The notes beneath the pieces were generated by a model. It ran no database searches, was not told the origin of the DNA, and saw only the letters and a program-made list of their open reading frames with translations. A stretch of 64,000 nt of DNA from Leptospira weilii serovar Ranarum str. ICFT (lineage in GTDB: Bacteria > Spirochaetota > Leptospiria > Leptospirales > Leptospiraceae): contig NZ_AOHC02000023.1 in the NCBI RefSeq assembly GCF_000332415.1, positions 1-64,000 of the forward strand. Direction: 5' to 3'. The position numbers were made by a program, and so were the translations under genes. Positions 29,758 to 49,803 of this stretch are shown here, in pieces. The first letter of the stretch is position 1, and every line of letters starts with the position of its first letter.

Positions 29758-31083
29758 ATGAAAAGAAAAATCATAATTCCATTCGGTTTTCTTCTACTGG
29801 GAACCGTTGGAAGTCTCTATGCGAGTAGTGCGAAGCCGAAGGAAAATCCGGTGGAAGTTTTCGAAAAATCGTCCGAGAATAAGGCTCTCGCCTTACAAAG
29901 AAAAACCCAAATCAACATGAACGTTCCGATCCATCGGACTCTTTTTTACGGAACCCACAATTCGTTTAACAGTACCGCTTATGCGAAATTCGCATCGGAT
30001 CAGAAATATACTCTCAGCGATCAACTTCGTTTAGGCGCGCGATTTATCGAATTAGAGGTTCATTGGACGCTCGGCAAAAAAGGCAGCAACGAACTTCTTC
30101 TTTGTCGCGGAGAAAATGAAAAGGATCATAAAGGTTGTAGTATCAACGATCGTTCTTTTCGAGACGGATTGCAGGAAATTCGTCAATGGATGCTGAAATC
30201 CGAAAATCAAAACGAGATCCTGCTCCTTTACGTAAAAGATCGTCTTGACGGAAATTATCCCAAAGCTCTTCAGACCTTGACAAATGTTCTGGGTCGATGG
30301 TTATATAATCATTCCGGAAAGTGCACGGATAATTATTCCGCGGACGAAATGCCGAAGTTGGGTCGTATGGCGGAGACAGGAGCCCGAATTCTTCTCATGA
30401 GCGACACGTGTCAAAGCGGCACGGGTTCGGAAATATGGAGCTCTTACTTTAAAAAGAATTTCTTTTCCACGTTCCAACCGAAAAATTTTCGAGGGCACCC
30501 GGATTGTAACTTTTCGAGAGAGGTTTATAAAAATTCGTTCGTTCGTGTTTCTAACAATACTTCTTCGAAAAATACTCCCGACCCGAGCGATTCATTTACG
30601 AATAGCGGTATTCAATCCATGCTTGCCTGCGAAGTGAACGTTTTCGGAATCGATCAGTTTGATTCCGATTTGGCGAAACAAGCCCTTTGGTCTTGGGACA
30701 AATCCGAACCTCGCGACGAAGGAGGAAACTGCGCGCGGATCTGGTTGAACGGAAGATGGTCGGCCTTTGACTGTAACGCAAAGTTTCAATTTGCATGCAG
30801 AGATACGCGGACCGGAAACTGGGTTGTGACCTCCAATAGTAGCGGCGGTCCTTGGGGTCACGGAAGTAGCGCCTGCCTCTTTTACGGAATAAAAAGCGAG
30901 AACCAATCCGGTCTTGGTCGTTACCAATTCGTCGCTCCCGAAACTCCTTATGAAAACAAAAAACTTCAAGACGCCGTAAAATCAAACGGTAATAATCAGA
31001 CCGTTTGGATCAATATAACCAAAAAGGGGGAAGGTGATTGGGGCCCGGACAATCGCGTGAGTGATTATTTTCCTACGCGTTGA
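29758..31083 (+). CDS. Secreted PI-PLC X-domain-like protein with C-type-lectin-like tail
   Basis: A 441-residue exported protein: signal helix IIIPFGFLLLGTVGSLYA, then a TIM-barrel phospholipase C X-like domain. Conserved elements are LFYGTHNSFNS (first catalytic His), LRLGARFIELEVHW and GCSINDRSF. The motif that is LCHG in the relatives I recall is LCRG here, so the second catalytic His may be lost. From about residue 320 a C-type-lectin-like segment follows (NCARIWLNGRWSAFDCNAKF, FACRDTRTGNW). GTG at 29746 is also in frame, but the ATG at 29758 has AAGAGGTG upstream. It is convergent with a sphingomyelinase paralogue. A role at the host interface is an inference. Confidence 0.72.
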   Translation: MKRKIIIPFGFLLLGTVGSLYASSAKPKENPVEVFEKSSENKALALQRKTQINMNVPIHRTLFYGTHNSFNSTAYAKFASDQKYTLSDQLRLGARFIELEVHWTLGKKGSNELLLCRGENEKDHKGCSINDRSFRDGLQEIRQWMLKSENQNEILLLYVKDRLDGNYPKALQTLTNVLGRWLYNHSGKCTDNYSADEMPKLGRMAETGARILLMSDTCQSGTGSEIWSSYFKKNFFSTFQPKNFRGHPDCNFSREVYKNSFVRVSNNTSSKNTPDPSDSFTNSGIQSMLACEVNVFGIDQFDSDLAKQALWSWDKSEPRDEGGNCARIWLNGRWSAFDCNAKFQFACRDTRTGNWVVTSNSSGGPWGHGSSACLFYGIKSENQSGLGRYQFVAPETPYENKKLQDAVKSNGNNQTVWINITKKGEGDWGPDNRVSDYFPTR

Positions 31084-31172
31084 AAAAGAACGGGAACGAG
31101 TTCAAATCTAAAGATCGAGTAAGTTTTAGGAGATTAAACTTATCCTAATTTAGAAAAATAGAATATACAAAT

Positions 31173-31198
31173 CAAGAGGAGACATCCGCCTCCTCTTG
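31173..31198. terminator. Hairpin between convergent phospholipase genes
   Basis: Perfect 9-bp stem CAAGAGGAG/CTCCTCTTG with an 8-base loop, midway between the two stop codons. A and T runs flank it only weakly, so it may be a bidirectional terminator of modest strength. Confidence 0.6.
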
Positions 31199-31213
31199 AA
31201 AATGGGAAAAAAT

Positions 31214-32902
31214 CTAACGATAGATCAGATCCTTGCTCCAATCTTTTTCCGGCGTCGTATTCAATTCAGCGTAAAAGATTTCTCTTGAACCGGTATACGT
31301 CTTCCAAAGATAGAGATATTCCTTCCAACTTCCCGTCTCCCAATTCGTAAGGAAAAAATACCCTCCGGAAAGAGTATCATAATCTCTGAATGCGATTGCG
31401 CTCCCCGATTCCAAACATTTTTCCTTGCCGATGATTTTGAGTTCGAGTCGATTGGAACCGTCGTTGAACTTGGGATAGTAAGCGTAGTTGCCTCCCCCTC
31501 CTCCGAGCCACCAAGTCCAATAAAAGTTTAAATACTGAGAAGGTTCGATTCGAATACTCCCGCTTACGATACAATTGGAATTCGAATCGGGATTGTTTTC
31601 CTGAAATAAATTGAACTTCGTAAAGTCCGTTTCATTCCGAGCGTTCACTTGTAACCATCCATCCGCTCTCTTAGGATCGGCCTGAATTCTTTTTCCGTTT
31701 TCTATGGACGAGAAGGAAACTTGATCGTATTTTCTTCTATGTGCGGACTTCGTCGGAGTGGAAGCGTCCGCATAAAAAAATCCGTAAACGGGATAGTGAT
31801 CGGAAAATTCGTAACTCGTATATCCGAATTCTTGCCACGTAGTCGGGGAAATAGGATCATACGCCAAATTCTGCCAAACGGGAGGCTGAGAATGTCCTTT
31901 GGAAACCAGAATATACTCCGAATACTCGGGAGTTTTATCGCGACCGTCATAAGCGGCGATCGCATTCTTTTTTGGATCCCAGGTAAAAGGTATTCCCGCA
32001 TAATTAGGTTCGTTTACTTCCAGAATAGTAAGCATATTATGATATTCTTCACTACCCTTTTCCACATTCAAACTTCCTACGATTAAAACCGTATCCGTTT
32101 TCGGTATTTGTTTGGAATCGACGAATTTTTTGATTTCGTAGAATTGATGTTTTCTTACGCCCCGTCCCGAATCCGTACACGATGAATTTTTCGATTGAAC
32201 GTCGGTTCCTATGATATGAATTTTTTGCCCGTGTTTATTGATCCTTACATAAGCAAATCCTTTCTCGTAGCTATAATCGTTACCACATCCGTGATTGTTG
32301 AAGATATATTGTGTCTTTTCTTCGATGGGCCATTTGCTTAAGACAACAACTCCTCCGTTATAATCGTTTTCCGGCGGAAATGATCTTAAATCTCCGAGAG
32401 TATGGTCCCAACCGTATTTCACTCTTCCGATCACGTCGGTTTGATTCGGATATTGCGAGCGAAGTCCGTTTAAGAGATTGTTTTTGGCTTTCGTATAGAG
32501 AAGTCCCTCAAACACGATCACATCTTGATTCTTTACGTATTCGGAGCCCGCAAGCAGTTTTGCTCTTTTTTCCTGTCCCCACTTTCCCGTGTCCACAAGC
32601 CCTTTCTGAGATCCCGTCTGATGCATAAAAAGACTGTAACTCAGAACTTTGACGCCTTCGTTCGTAGAACCGGAACCTTCCGTTCCCATCCTCATGGATC
32701 CGGCGTTTGTTGGAGACTCGATGTTTTGGCTTTCCGGAGTCAAAAGAAGAGACATTAGCAAATTGTTATACAAAGCCTGTTTATCGGGCAGGCAGTTCAA
32801 AAAAAACAAGGAGAGCCAACAACCTACAAAAAATTTAAAGTTTTTGTTTTCATTCGATCTTTTCTTTTTTTCTTTTCGAAAAACATTTAGCATTGTTTTC
32901 AT
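31214..32902 (-). CDS. Sphingomyelinase C-family lipoprotein, predicted catalytically inactive
   Basis: A 562-residue member of the leptospiral sphingomyelinase/haemolysin (Sph) family, an endonuclease-phosphatase fold. The signal ends FFLNC37, so it may be lipid-anchored. Alignment with active Sph proteins from memory shows the catalytic Glu region NEAFD replaced by FEGLL (residues 131-135), GTHLQ by GTDVQ (His to Asp234), GDMN by GSLN (Asp to Ser277) and the first metal Asn by Ser90. SDHYPV (Asp368, His369) and Asn279 remain. The enzyme is therefore probably dead, like SphH of L. interrogans, for which pore formation has been proposed. The C-terminal half is an aromatic-rich domain (YLNFYWTWWLGGGGGNYAYY) suited to membrane binding. 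Confidence 0.88.
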   Translation of the reverse strand: MKTMLNVFRKEKKKRSNENKNFKFFVGCWLSLFFLNCLPDKQALYNNLLMSLLLTPESQNIESPTNAGSMRMGTEGSGSTNEGVKVLSYSLFMHQTGSQKGLVDTGKWGQEKRAKLLAGSEYVKNQDVIVFEGLLYTKAKNNLLNGLRSQYPNQTDVIGRVKYGWDHTLGDLRSFPPENDYNGGVVVLSKWPIEEKTQYIFNNHGCGNDYSYEKGFAYVRINKHGQKIHIIGTDVQSKNSSCTDSGRGVRKHQFYEIKKFVDSKQIPKTDTVLIVGSLNVEKGSEEYHNMLTILEVNEPNYAGIPFTWDPKKNAIAAYDGRDKTPEYSEYILVSKGHSQPPVWQNLAYDPISPTTWQEFGYTSYEFSDHYPVYGFFYADASTPTKSAHRRKYDQVSFSSIENGKRIQADPKRADGWLQVNARNETDFTKFNLFQENNPDSNSNCIVSGSIRIEPSQYLNFYWTWWLGGGGGNYAYYPKFNDGSNRLELKIIGKEKCLESGSAIAFRDYDTLSGGYFFLTNWETGSWKEYLYLWKTYTGSREIFYAELNTTPEKDWSKDLIYR

Positions 32903-33410
32903 ATATTATCTCCGTTCGTATTTTGTTACCGGATATTATGGTATATAATTTGAAAAAGATAGCACTTTATGAAAAAAATTTCCTAAAGGATGAATCAAAC
33001 GTTCCATGATGAAATTCGACACGTCTCGTTAAAACGAATTGGTTTTGTTTTGCGCCAATTCAACTCGTAAGTCTTAAGTAATATCAAAATCCATTATGTG
33101 TTTTTCCGGCCTTAAATTTCCATTCGATAGTTTTGATCGTTTGTTTGCATCCTGATTCCATTTTGCGGCTCTATCCTTTAAATGGCGGCGCCGGATATAT
33201 TAGAGTTTATACATTTTATATACTTTTAAAGTTCTAAAGAAAAATTCCATAGCAGCATTTGAGTAACGGTTTCTTTCGCATCGAACGACTTAAACTTCGT
33301 GCGCACTAGGAGTCAGTGAATAGAATTCAGAATCATTTACAGAAGAGAAAAATCATGCTTTGTTAAAGTCCGATCACCCTTTAAGGAAAAATCCCCCAAC
33401 CCCGATCGCC
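32903..33410. other. Intergenic stretch with repeat copy
   Basis: No gene. Upstream of the sphingomyelinase gene it is AT-rich and should hold its promoter. 33321-33377 is a diverged copy of the 60-bp repeat (TTTACAGAAGAGAAAAATCA core). It ends with CTAACCACTATT-type sequence. Confidence 0.5.
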
Positions 33411-34313
33411 CTAACCACTATTATACTTTTCCTTACCGATCAACTCGGCCGAAACCAATCCGGCAAAAACGATGGCACAACCGGCGATCCGGATCGGACC
33501 GGACGTTTCACCTAACAATAAAAATGCGATTAGGGAGGAAAAAACCGGCTCCAAGGAAAAGATGATTCCCACCCGAGTCGGTGACACATAACGCTGAAAT
33601 TTGGTTTGTAAAAACGTGGTCAAAACCGAGGCGAAAATCGCGTTGTAGAAAACCCCCGGAATCAATCTCATACTCGGATTCAATCTCGCCTCTTCGATTC
33701 CGGTTATATGAAGACCGACCGCCGCAACCGAAGCGAAAAAACCCGCCACGAAGGATTGATAAAAAACGGAAACCCGAATCGGAATTTCCGCACCCACACG
33801 ATCCATCTGGATGATGTACAAAGAGAAAAAAAGCGCGCCTCCGAGAGTGATCCAATCCCCGCTTGTGATCGTCAAAGAACCTTCCATTCCGATTTCACCC
33901 AAAAAGATCAGACAAATTCCGGTAAAAACAATAACGGCTCCCAAAAGATTTCCTTTTGCGGGCATTTTTCTTTTAAAAATCGCCTCTAAAAACGGAGTAA
34001 TGACGACTAACGTTCCGATTAAAAAGGAAGACTTGGTCGCGGTCGTAGTCTTAAGACCTACGGTTTCGCAGGCAAATCCGAGATACAAAAACATTCCGAG
34101 TAAAAACGCGCCCGAGTACCAGACTTTACCGTTTCTGAATTCTTTCCAAACAAACGGGAAAAAAATCAAACTTGCGATCCCGAAACGCAACCCCAAAAAT
34201 ACGGAAGGAGACGCGTCCCTGAGTCCGAAGATCGTCATCGTAAACGTGCCTCCCCAGATCAGCGTACAGAGAATGAGATAAGCCTCGTTTCCGAATTGTC
34301 GAATGTGAAACAT
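33411..34313 (-). CDS. EamA/DMT-superfamily transporter
   Basis: A 300-residue inner-membrane protein with ten hydrophobic helices arranged as two EamA repeats. The first starts [20 protein letters not shown], with the family motif of a small-residue-rich helix followed by [12 protein letters not shown]; the second starts around residue 150 and ends [20 protein letters not shown]. Such permeases export or import metabolites or amino acids; the substrate is not predictable. Its ATG (34313) directly follows the TAG of the carboxypeptidase gene, so the two are translated from one mRNA, probably by reinitiation. Confidence 0.88.
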   Translation of the reverse strand: MFHIRQFGNEAYLILCTLIWGGTFTMTIFGLRDASPSVFLGLRFGIASLIFFPFVWKEFRNGKVWYSGAFLLGMFLYLGFACETVGLKTTTATKSSFLIGTLVVITPFLEAIFKRKMPAKGNLLGAVIVFTGICLIFLGEIGMEGSLTITSGDWITLGGALFFSLYIIQMDRVGAEIPIRVSVFYQSFVAGFFASVAAVGLHITGIEEARLNPSMRLIPGVFYNAIFASVLTTFLQTKFQRYVSPTRVGIIFSLEPVFSSLIAFLLLGETSGPIRIAGCAIVFAGLVSAELIGKEKYNSG

Positions 34314-35843
<1,530 letters not shown>

Positions 35844-35846
35844 TCT

Positions 35847-35878
<32 letters not shown>

Positions 35879-35902
35879 CTTTAAGAATCCAGAGATTTTT
35901 TT

Positions 35903-35943
<41 letters not shown>

Positions 35944-35975
35944 CCGTTAAAGATCCTTTTAAGGTAAGTTCATTA

Positions 35976-36176
35976 ACGTAAGTTCAAATGCGAAAGCGAT
36001 TGTAGTGGAATCAACAAATTGGAATGACGAAAAAAAACCGTTTTTCGAGCCAACCGTCAATTTGTTGATTGGAACGAAAAGCGCGGTCCGGCCCCAAAAA
36101 CTAAAGTGGTTCTGCTCTCTACGGATCGCAGCTCCGGGGCCGGATTCGCCCAAACTTTCTCACGCCGAATTCACGT
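35976..36176 (+). repeat. Dispersed structured repeat, full copy 2
   Basis: Left end ACGTAAGTTC...ATGCGAAAGCGATTG. Hairpin 1 is AATCAACAAATTG/CAATTTGTTGATT with a different loop from copy 1. Hairpin 2 is CCGGCCCC/GGGGCCGG enclosing CTCTCTACGGATCGCAGC. The right end is TTCGCCCAAACTTTCTCACG then CCGAATTCACGT, the inverse of the left end. It ends 38 bases before the next start codon. Confidence 0.85.
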
Positions 36177-36213
36177 TTTTTTAAGTCGGAATCTTTTAGA
36201 ACAGGAACCTTGT

Positions 36214-37098
<885 letters not shown>

Positions 37099-37099
37099 T

Positions 37100-38203
<1,104 letters not shown>

Positions 38204-38638
38204 AGGGGTTAGGGGTTGGCGTCCCCACGAAGAGCGCGAACTATTACTTGCAAAAAGTATGATTTTCTAATAGAGCTGAATCTTTCACGGCGGACCGGCT
38301 CGCTGTAGCATTTCTTATACCGAACTCACGTTCAAGTAAAAGGAACTCAACACTTCGCGCTCTAAGGATCGCTTGAGTAACGCAACAAATCGTTTTTTAT
38401 TGGCGTTCTTCAAACTACGCCGTAAAGATAATTTCATTCGGAAATCCCCCGCCGACAAAATCCTAACAACTTCTTAACTTCGTTTTCCATTTGTTTAACC
38501 GGACGATCTTGACTCTACGACTACTCCGTGATCTACTTGGAACATGAAAATAACTTCTGCGACACTTTTTCCGTTCAAACCGAAAAGCCGTCCGACTAAA
38601 ACCGTCTTTCCGAACCTATATTCAGGAAATTATATATT
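38204..38638. other. Intergenic stretch upstream of kdp
   Basis: No gene seen. A minus-oriented left end of the dispersed repeat lies at about 38312-38334 (CTTATACCGAACTCACGT on plus). The kdp promoter and a KdpE site should lie between there and 38638, but no convincing box was identified. AGGAAA at 38623 serves kdpF. Confidence 0.4.
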
Positions 38639-38728
38639 ATGAATTTAGAGACAATTTTGGCTCTGGGAATGGGCGGAGTCTGCCTAACCTACTTGGCGTA
38701 TTCGATTTTCAAACCGGAAAAATTCTAA
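38639..38728 (+). CDS. kdpF: KdpF, small subunit of the K+-transporting ATPase
   Basis: A 29-residue single-helix protein, MNLETILALGMGGVCLTYLA then YSIFKPEKF. It stabilises the Kdp complex in the membrane. The size, hydrophobic helix and ending (L-Y-I-KPE-F) match KdpF, and the position 9 bases before kdpA is invariant for the operon. A ribosome site AGGAA lies 10 bases upstream of the ATG. Confidence 0.88.
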   Translation: MNLETILALGMGGVCLTYLAYSIFKPEKF

Positions 38729-38737
38729 GGAGCTTTT

Positions 38738-40414
<1,677 letters not shown>

Positions 40415-40424
40415 GGAGAATCCA

Positions 40425-42509
<2,085 letters not shown>

Positions 42510-42519
42510 GGAGAATTTT

Positions 42520-45734
<3,215 letters not shown>

Positions 45735-45738
45735 ACGT

Positions 45739-46422
<684 letters not shown>

Positions 46423-46495
46423 TATTCTTTTTTTATAATATATCATTTAGAATTTTCGTTTAAATTCCGACTAAAACAAACGGCTCCTTTCTAAC

Positions 46496-47440
46496 TTGGA
46501 CTCCGACTTATTTTTGCTCTTCCGCCCTCGAGAGGGGTTTATCATCGGTCTTGGCAAGAATTTATTTTTAGCCGTTCCGCCTCTTCGAGAGGCGGGAATT
46601 TACAGTTTGGCCGTTCGAGACGATTTTATTTACAACTCTTCTGCCGCCGACATCAACAATCTCGTTTCCGGATTGAACAATCAAAACACGGAACTCGTTC
46701 CTCAGAAAAGCGTGAACTACTCGAACTCCATGTCCGGTTGGTCCAAAGGATTCGAGTTGATGATCAAAAAAGAAATCCCGGAGGACTCCGGATTTTTCGG
46801 TTGGATTTCCTATACGAACTCTTTGACAAAACGAAATAGAAATCAACCCCTTCTAAACGATACCGAACTCCAAGCCCATAACGAACTGGCTAAAAATCAT
46901 AGGGTTTTGTACCAGGACGTATCCAAGGATTATTATACGAACGTCTACGACAACGGTAACGTCGAGGTTCTAAAGAAAAATTCCAAGGAAGAATATTACG
47001 ATTTGGATCGAACACACATGTTCAGTTTAGTCGGCGGCTGGAAATACAAGGACCAATGGCAAATCGGAACGAGAATCATTCACTTAACGAATTATGCATA
47101 TACTCCGATTGTCGGATCGGAACTGACTCCCGTTAATTCCGTAAATCTTTACACTCCCACATATTCAAACGATATCAGGTCCGCGCGACTTCCGTCTTAC
47201 AATCAAATCGATATTCGATTCGATCGTTTTATATCTACGAGTTGGGCAAAATTGGATTTGTACCTTGAAATCGTCAATCTCACCGGAAATCGGATCGCGG
47301 TCACAAAAAATCTTTATAATACTCTGGCTCCTTATATCCCGAACGTAAACCCTGCTACGGGTTACATCAATCAAAACGGGCTGGAAGTCGGCAAAACTAA
47401 GATTCCGATGTTTAACTTCGGAATACAAATGCAGTTTTAA
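46496..47440 (+). pseudogene. TonB-dependent receptor, C-terminal beta-barrel fragment
   Basis: The readable part from about residue 40 looks like the end of a TonB-dependent receptor barrel: SGWSKGFELMIKKEIPEDSG then GWISYTNSLTKRNR, LVGGWKYKDQWQIGTRIIHL, KLDLYLEIVNLTGNR and a terminal FGIQMQF, the aromatic end needed for outer-membrane insertion. Normal receptors have 600-800 residues with a plug domain; here both plug and most strands are missing. The N-terminal 40 residues read through an inverted repeat (CCGCCTCTTCGAGAGGCGGG) and are not protein-like. No signal peptide. It is most likely a dead 3' remnant. Confidence 0.65.
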
Positions 47441-47525
47441 AGATATACGATTGCCGCGACATTAGAGTGGGTTTCCTCCGGACTTCGTTCGGCACACTGC
47501 GCATTTGAAATCGGAGGTCGGCCAT

Positions 47526-48527
47526 TCAAAGCGGCTTTTCCATTCTCCAGCAATAATGAATCTTTTCGTTTCTGAAATCATCCGGAAGTGTCGTCTTCGT
47601 GATGTCTTTCGAATTTTCCCAGAGAACGGATTTTTCCGAAAATTCAAACTTTCTAAAGTTCGTTGAAAAATACAATACGGCTCCGGGAAGCGCAAACTCC
47701 CGATAGAGAACGTTTAAGATCTCGACGTGATCTTTTTGTATGTCGAAGACGTTAGTCATCTTTTTACTGTTGGAAAAGGTCGGAGGATCGACCACGATCA
47801 GATCGTATCTTTTCCGATTCGGATTTGTTCTTTCCTGATAAAGCCATTCCGTCACATCCGCTCTGAGTAAACGATGTTTTGTAAGGGAAAATCCGTTTAA
47901 CTTCAAATTTTCTTCGGCCCAAGCCAGATACGTGTTGGAAAGATCCACGCTTAAACTTTCGGTGGCCCCGCCTGACACCGCGTAGACGGTAAACGATCCC
48001 GTATAAGAAAAAAGATTTAGAAATTTTTTTCCCTTTGCTTCTTTGCGAACGAGTTCCCTCGTGATTCTATGATCTAAAAACAATCCGGTATCGAGATAAT
48101 CGGATAAGTTCACGTAAAATCGAAGTCCGTTCTCCCCCACTTCGAACAACTCCGCTTGTTCGGATTGTTTTTCGTACTGTTCTTTTCCTTTTTTGGGTTC
48201 TCTTTTTTTCCAAAAAATGCAATCGGGTTCGAGGTTCAACGTCTCGGAGACAATCCGACCGATTTCCGCGTTCTCCCTTTCTCTTTCTTCGTCCGAAATT
48301 TCGTAATCGTTTTTATACGCGGAGATTTGGCAATAAGGTCCGTAGAGATCCACGCTGACGGGAACCTGTGGGATGTCCCGATCGTAGATTCTAAAACATT
48401 CTATGTTTCTTTTACGCGCCCATTTTTTCCAATGTTTGGACATTCTCGTTATACGATTTCGAAACATCACCGTCGGATTTCCGGAATCGTTAAACGAATT
48501 GGTTTTATCGAATCGTTTTTCCGTCAT
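47526..48527 (-). CDS. Class I SAM-dependent rRNA methyltransferase (RlmK/RlmI-like)
   Basis: A 333-residue protein matching the C-terminal half of RlmL (RlmK), which makes m7G2069 in 23S rRNA, or the related RlmI. Features are MFRNRITRMSKHWKKWARKR at the N-terminus, SVDLYGPYCQISAY, NLSDYLDTGLFLDHRITREL, SAM-binding motif KFLNLFSYTGSFTVYA, and catalytic-loop YDLIVVDPPTFSNSKKM. The start could be the ATG at 48527 or the internal ATG at 48467, where family similarity begins. It is convergent with the TonB-receptor fragment. Exact target base is uncertain. Confidence 0.85.
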   Translation of the reverse strand: MTEKRFDKTNSFNDSGNPTVMFRNRITRMSKHWKKWARKRNIECFRIYDRDIPQVPVSVDLYGPYCQISAYKNDYEISDEERERENAEIGRIVSETLNLEPDCIFWKKREPKKGKEQYEKQSEQAELFEVGENGLRFYVNLSDYLDTGLFLDHRITRELVRKEAKGKKFLNLFSYTGSFTVYAVSGGATESLSVDLSNTYLAWAEENLKLNGFSLTKHRLLRADVTEWLYQERTNPNRKRYDLIVVDPPTFSNSKKMTNVFDIQKDHVEILNVLYREFALPGAVLYFSTNFRKFEFSEKSVLWENSKDITKTTLPDDFRNEKIHYCWRMEKPL

Positions 48528-48658
48528 AAAACCAGAATCCTAAAATCCCCGTCAAAATCCAATCAGAACAAAAATCGAAATTCCCTAAAAAGACTGGACG
48601 GTCGCGAAGATTGCGGAAAGTTTTCTTATTTTCCGAATCGAAGAAGCGAGTTGAAATT

Positions 48659-49546
48659 TTGAAATATACATACCTAGAAAATCAAAAAGTAAAATTATTT
48701 CTCTCTTATTCGGAAACGGATTCGAAGAACGTTATCTTGTTCCTGCACGGTTATCCCGACACACATAGGACCTGGGACTTACAGATCGATTCCTTAAAAG
48801 ACAAATATCGTTTAGGCGCGATCGATCTGAGAGGTTCCGGAAGATCCTCCAAACCTTCGGAACAATCCGAGTACAACTACGCGGCGATTTTTCCCGATTT
48901 TTTGGAAGCGATCCGTTTTCTTTCCAAGGATAAGAAGGTTCACTTAGTCGGTCACGATTGGGGAGCGGCGCTCGGTTGGTTATTCATTAGCGATCCTGAA
49001 TATTCAGGATATGTACGATCCTTTACGGCTATTTCCGGCCCGCATCCCTGGCTTGCGGGTAAACGTATGATCGACGATCTATTCAGCCTCAATCTCGATA
49101 ACTGGGGAAAAGTGATCGATCAGGGTTTTCGCTCCTGGTATATCTGGTTTTTTCAGATTCCTATGTTGCCGGAATTCGTGTGGCAAAACTTCGGAGAATC
49201 GATTTACAAACGGATCATGGATCTAGGCGGAGTTCCCAAAAAAGATTCTCTGAGGAACGTAAACAAAAACGATATCTACGGCGCGACGATGGCGCCCATC
49301 AACCTGTTCCGAGAATTATTGTTCGGTCAAACGGTGATCTCGGCCCCTTCCAATATCAAAGTTCCGGTACAATTGATCGTTCCTCAAAAGGATTTTATCG
49401 TTTTACCGGAGGTTTATGAAAACGCGTACGACTACGTGGAAAAATTAGAAATTCATAAACTTGATTCCAATCACTGGGTTCATAGGGAACAACCCGATTT
49501 AGTGACCGATCTCATTCAAAAGTTTATCGTCAAACATTCCGCCTAA
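48659..49546 (+). CDS. Alpha/beta hydrolase, epoxide-hydrolase-like
   Basis: A soluble alpha/beta-fold enzyme of the epoxide hydrolase/haloalkane dehalogenase group. It shows LFLHGYPDTHRTWDLQ (oxyanion HGxP), GAIDLRGSGRSSKP, nucleophile elbow LVGHDWGAALGW with catalytic Asp, a helical cap with aromatic residues, and the terminal His in DSNHWVHREQPD. HGYP with GHDWG is characteristic of soluble epoxide hydrolases. No ATG lies near the start: TTG at 48659 is preferred because similarity begins there; TTG at 48611 is in frame too. Substrate unknown. Confidence 0.82.
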   Translation: MKYTYLENQKVKLFLSYSETDSKNVILFLHGYPDTHRTWDLQIDSLKDKYRLGAIDLRGSGRSSKPSEQSEYNYAAIFPDFLEAIRFLSKDKKVHLVGHDWGAALGWLFISDPEYSGYVRSFTAISGPHPWLAGKRMIDDLFSLNLDNWGKVIDQGFRSWYIWFFQIPMLPEFVWQNFGESIYKRIMDLGGVPKKDSLRNVNKNDIYGATMAPINLFRELLFGQTVISAPSNIKVPVQLIVPQKDFIVLPEVYENAYDYVEKLEIHKLDSNHWVHREQPDLVTDLIQKFIVKHSA

Positions 49547-49555
49547 CACCGATTA

Positions 49556-49760
49556 ACGTGAGTTCCGTATAACCGATGCGAAAGCGATCGTAGCGGAAAT
49601 CCTGCAATGCAACATGACTCCAAAAATGAATACTTTGGAATATACGAATATGATAACATGTTGCTTTGCAGATTGGAGCAAAGAGCGCGGTCCGGCCCCG
49701 TTTTTTCCGTAAGTAAAAACGGGGCCGGATTCGCCCAAACTTTTTCCCACGGGCTCACGC
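49556..49760 (+). repeat. Dispersed structured repeat, full copy 3, with a different stem
   Basis: Left end ACGTGAGTTCCGTATAACCG, ATGCGAAAGCGATCGTAGCG. Hairpin 1 is CTGCAATGCAACATG/CATGTTGCTTTGCAG, unrelated in sequence to copies 1 and 2 but at the same place and equally paired. It is followed by the conserved ATTGGAGC and GAGCGCGGTCC. Hairpin 2 is CCGGCCCCGTTTTT/AAAAACGGGGCCGG. The right end is TTCGCCCAAACTTTTTCCCA. Confidence 0.85.
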
Positions 49761-49803
49761 TAAAATAAGACACAATCACTTGACCGCGAGCCGGAGCCGT
49801 CGT

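Noticed and set aside
30592..30985. Two overlapping minus-strand frames in the PI-PLC-like gene
   Set aside because: Shadows of a gene with clear domain motifs; composition not protein-like.
36106..36213. N-terminal extension of the FGE-domain protein back to 36106
   Set aside because: The extra 36 codons read the right end of the dispersed repeat; the ATG at 36214 has a ribosome site and begins the signal peptide.
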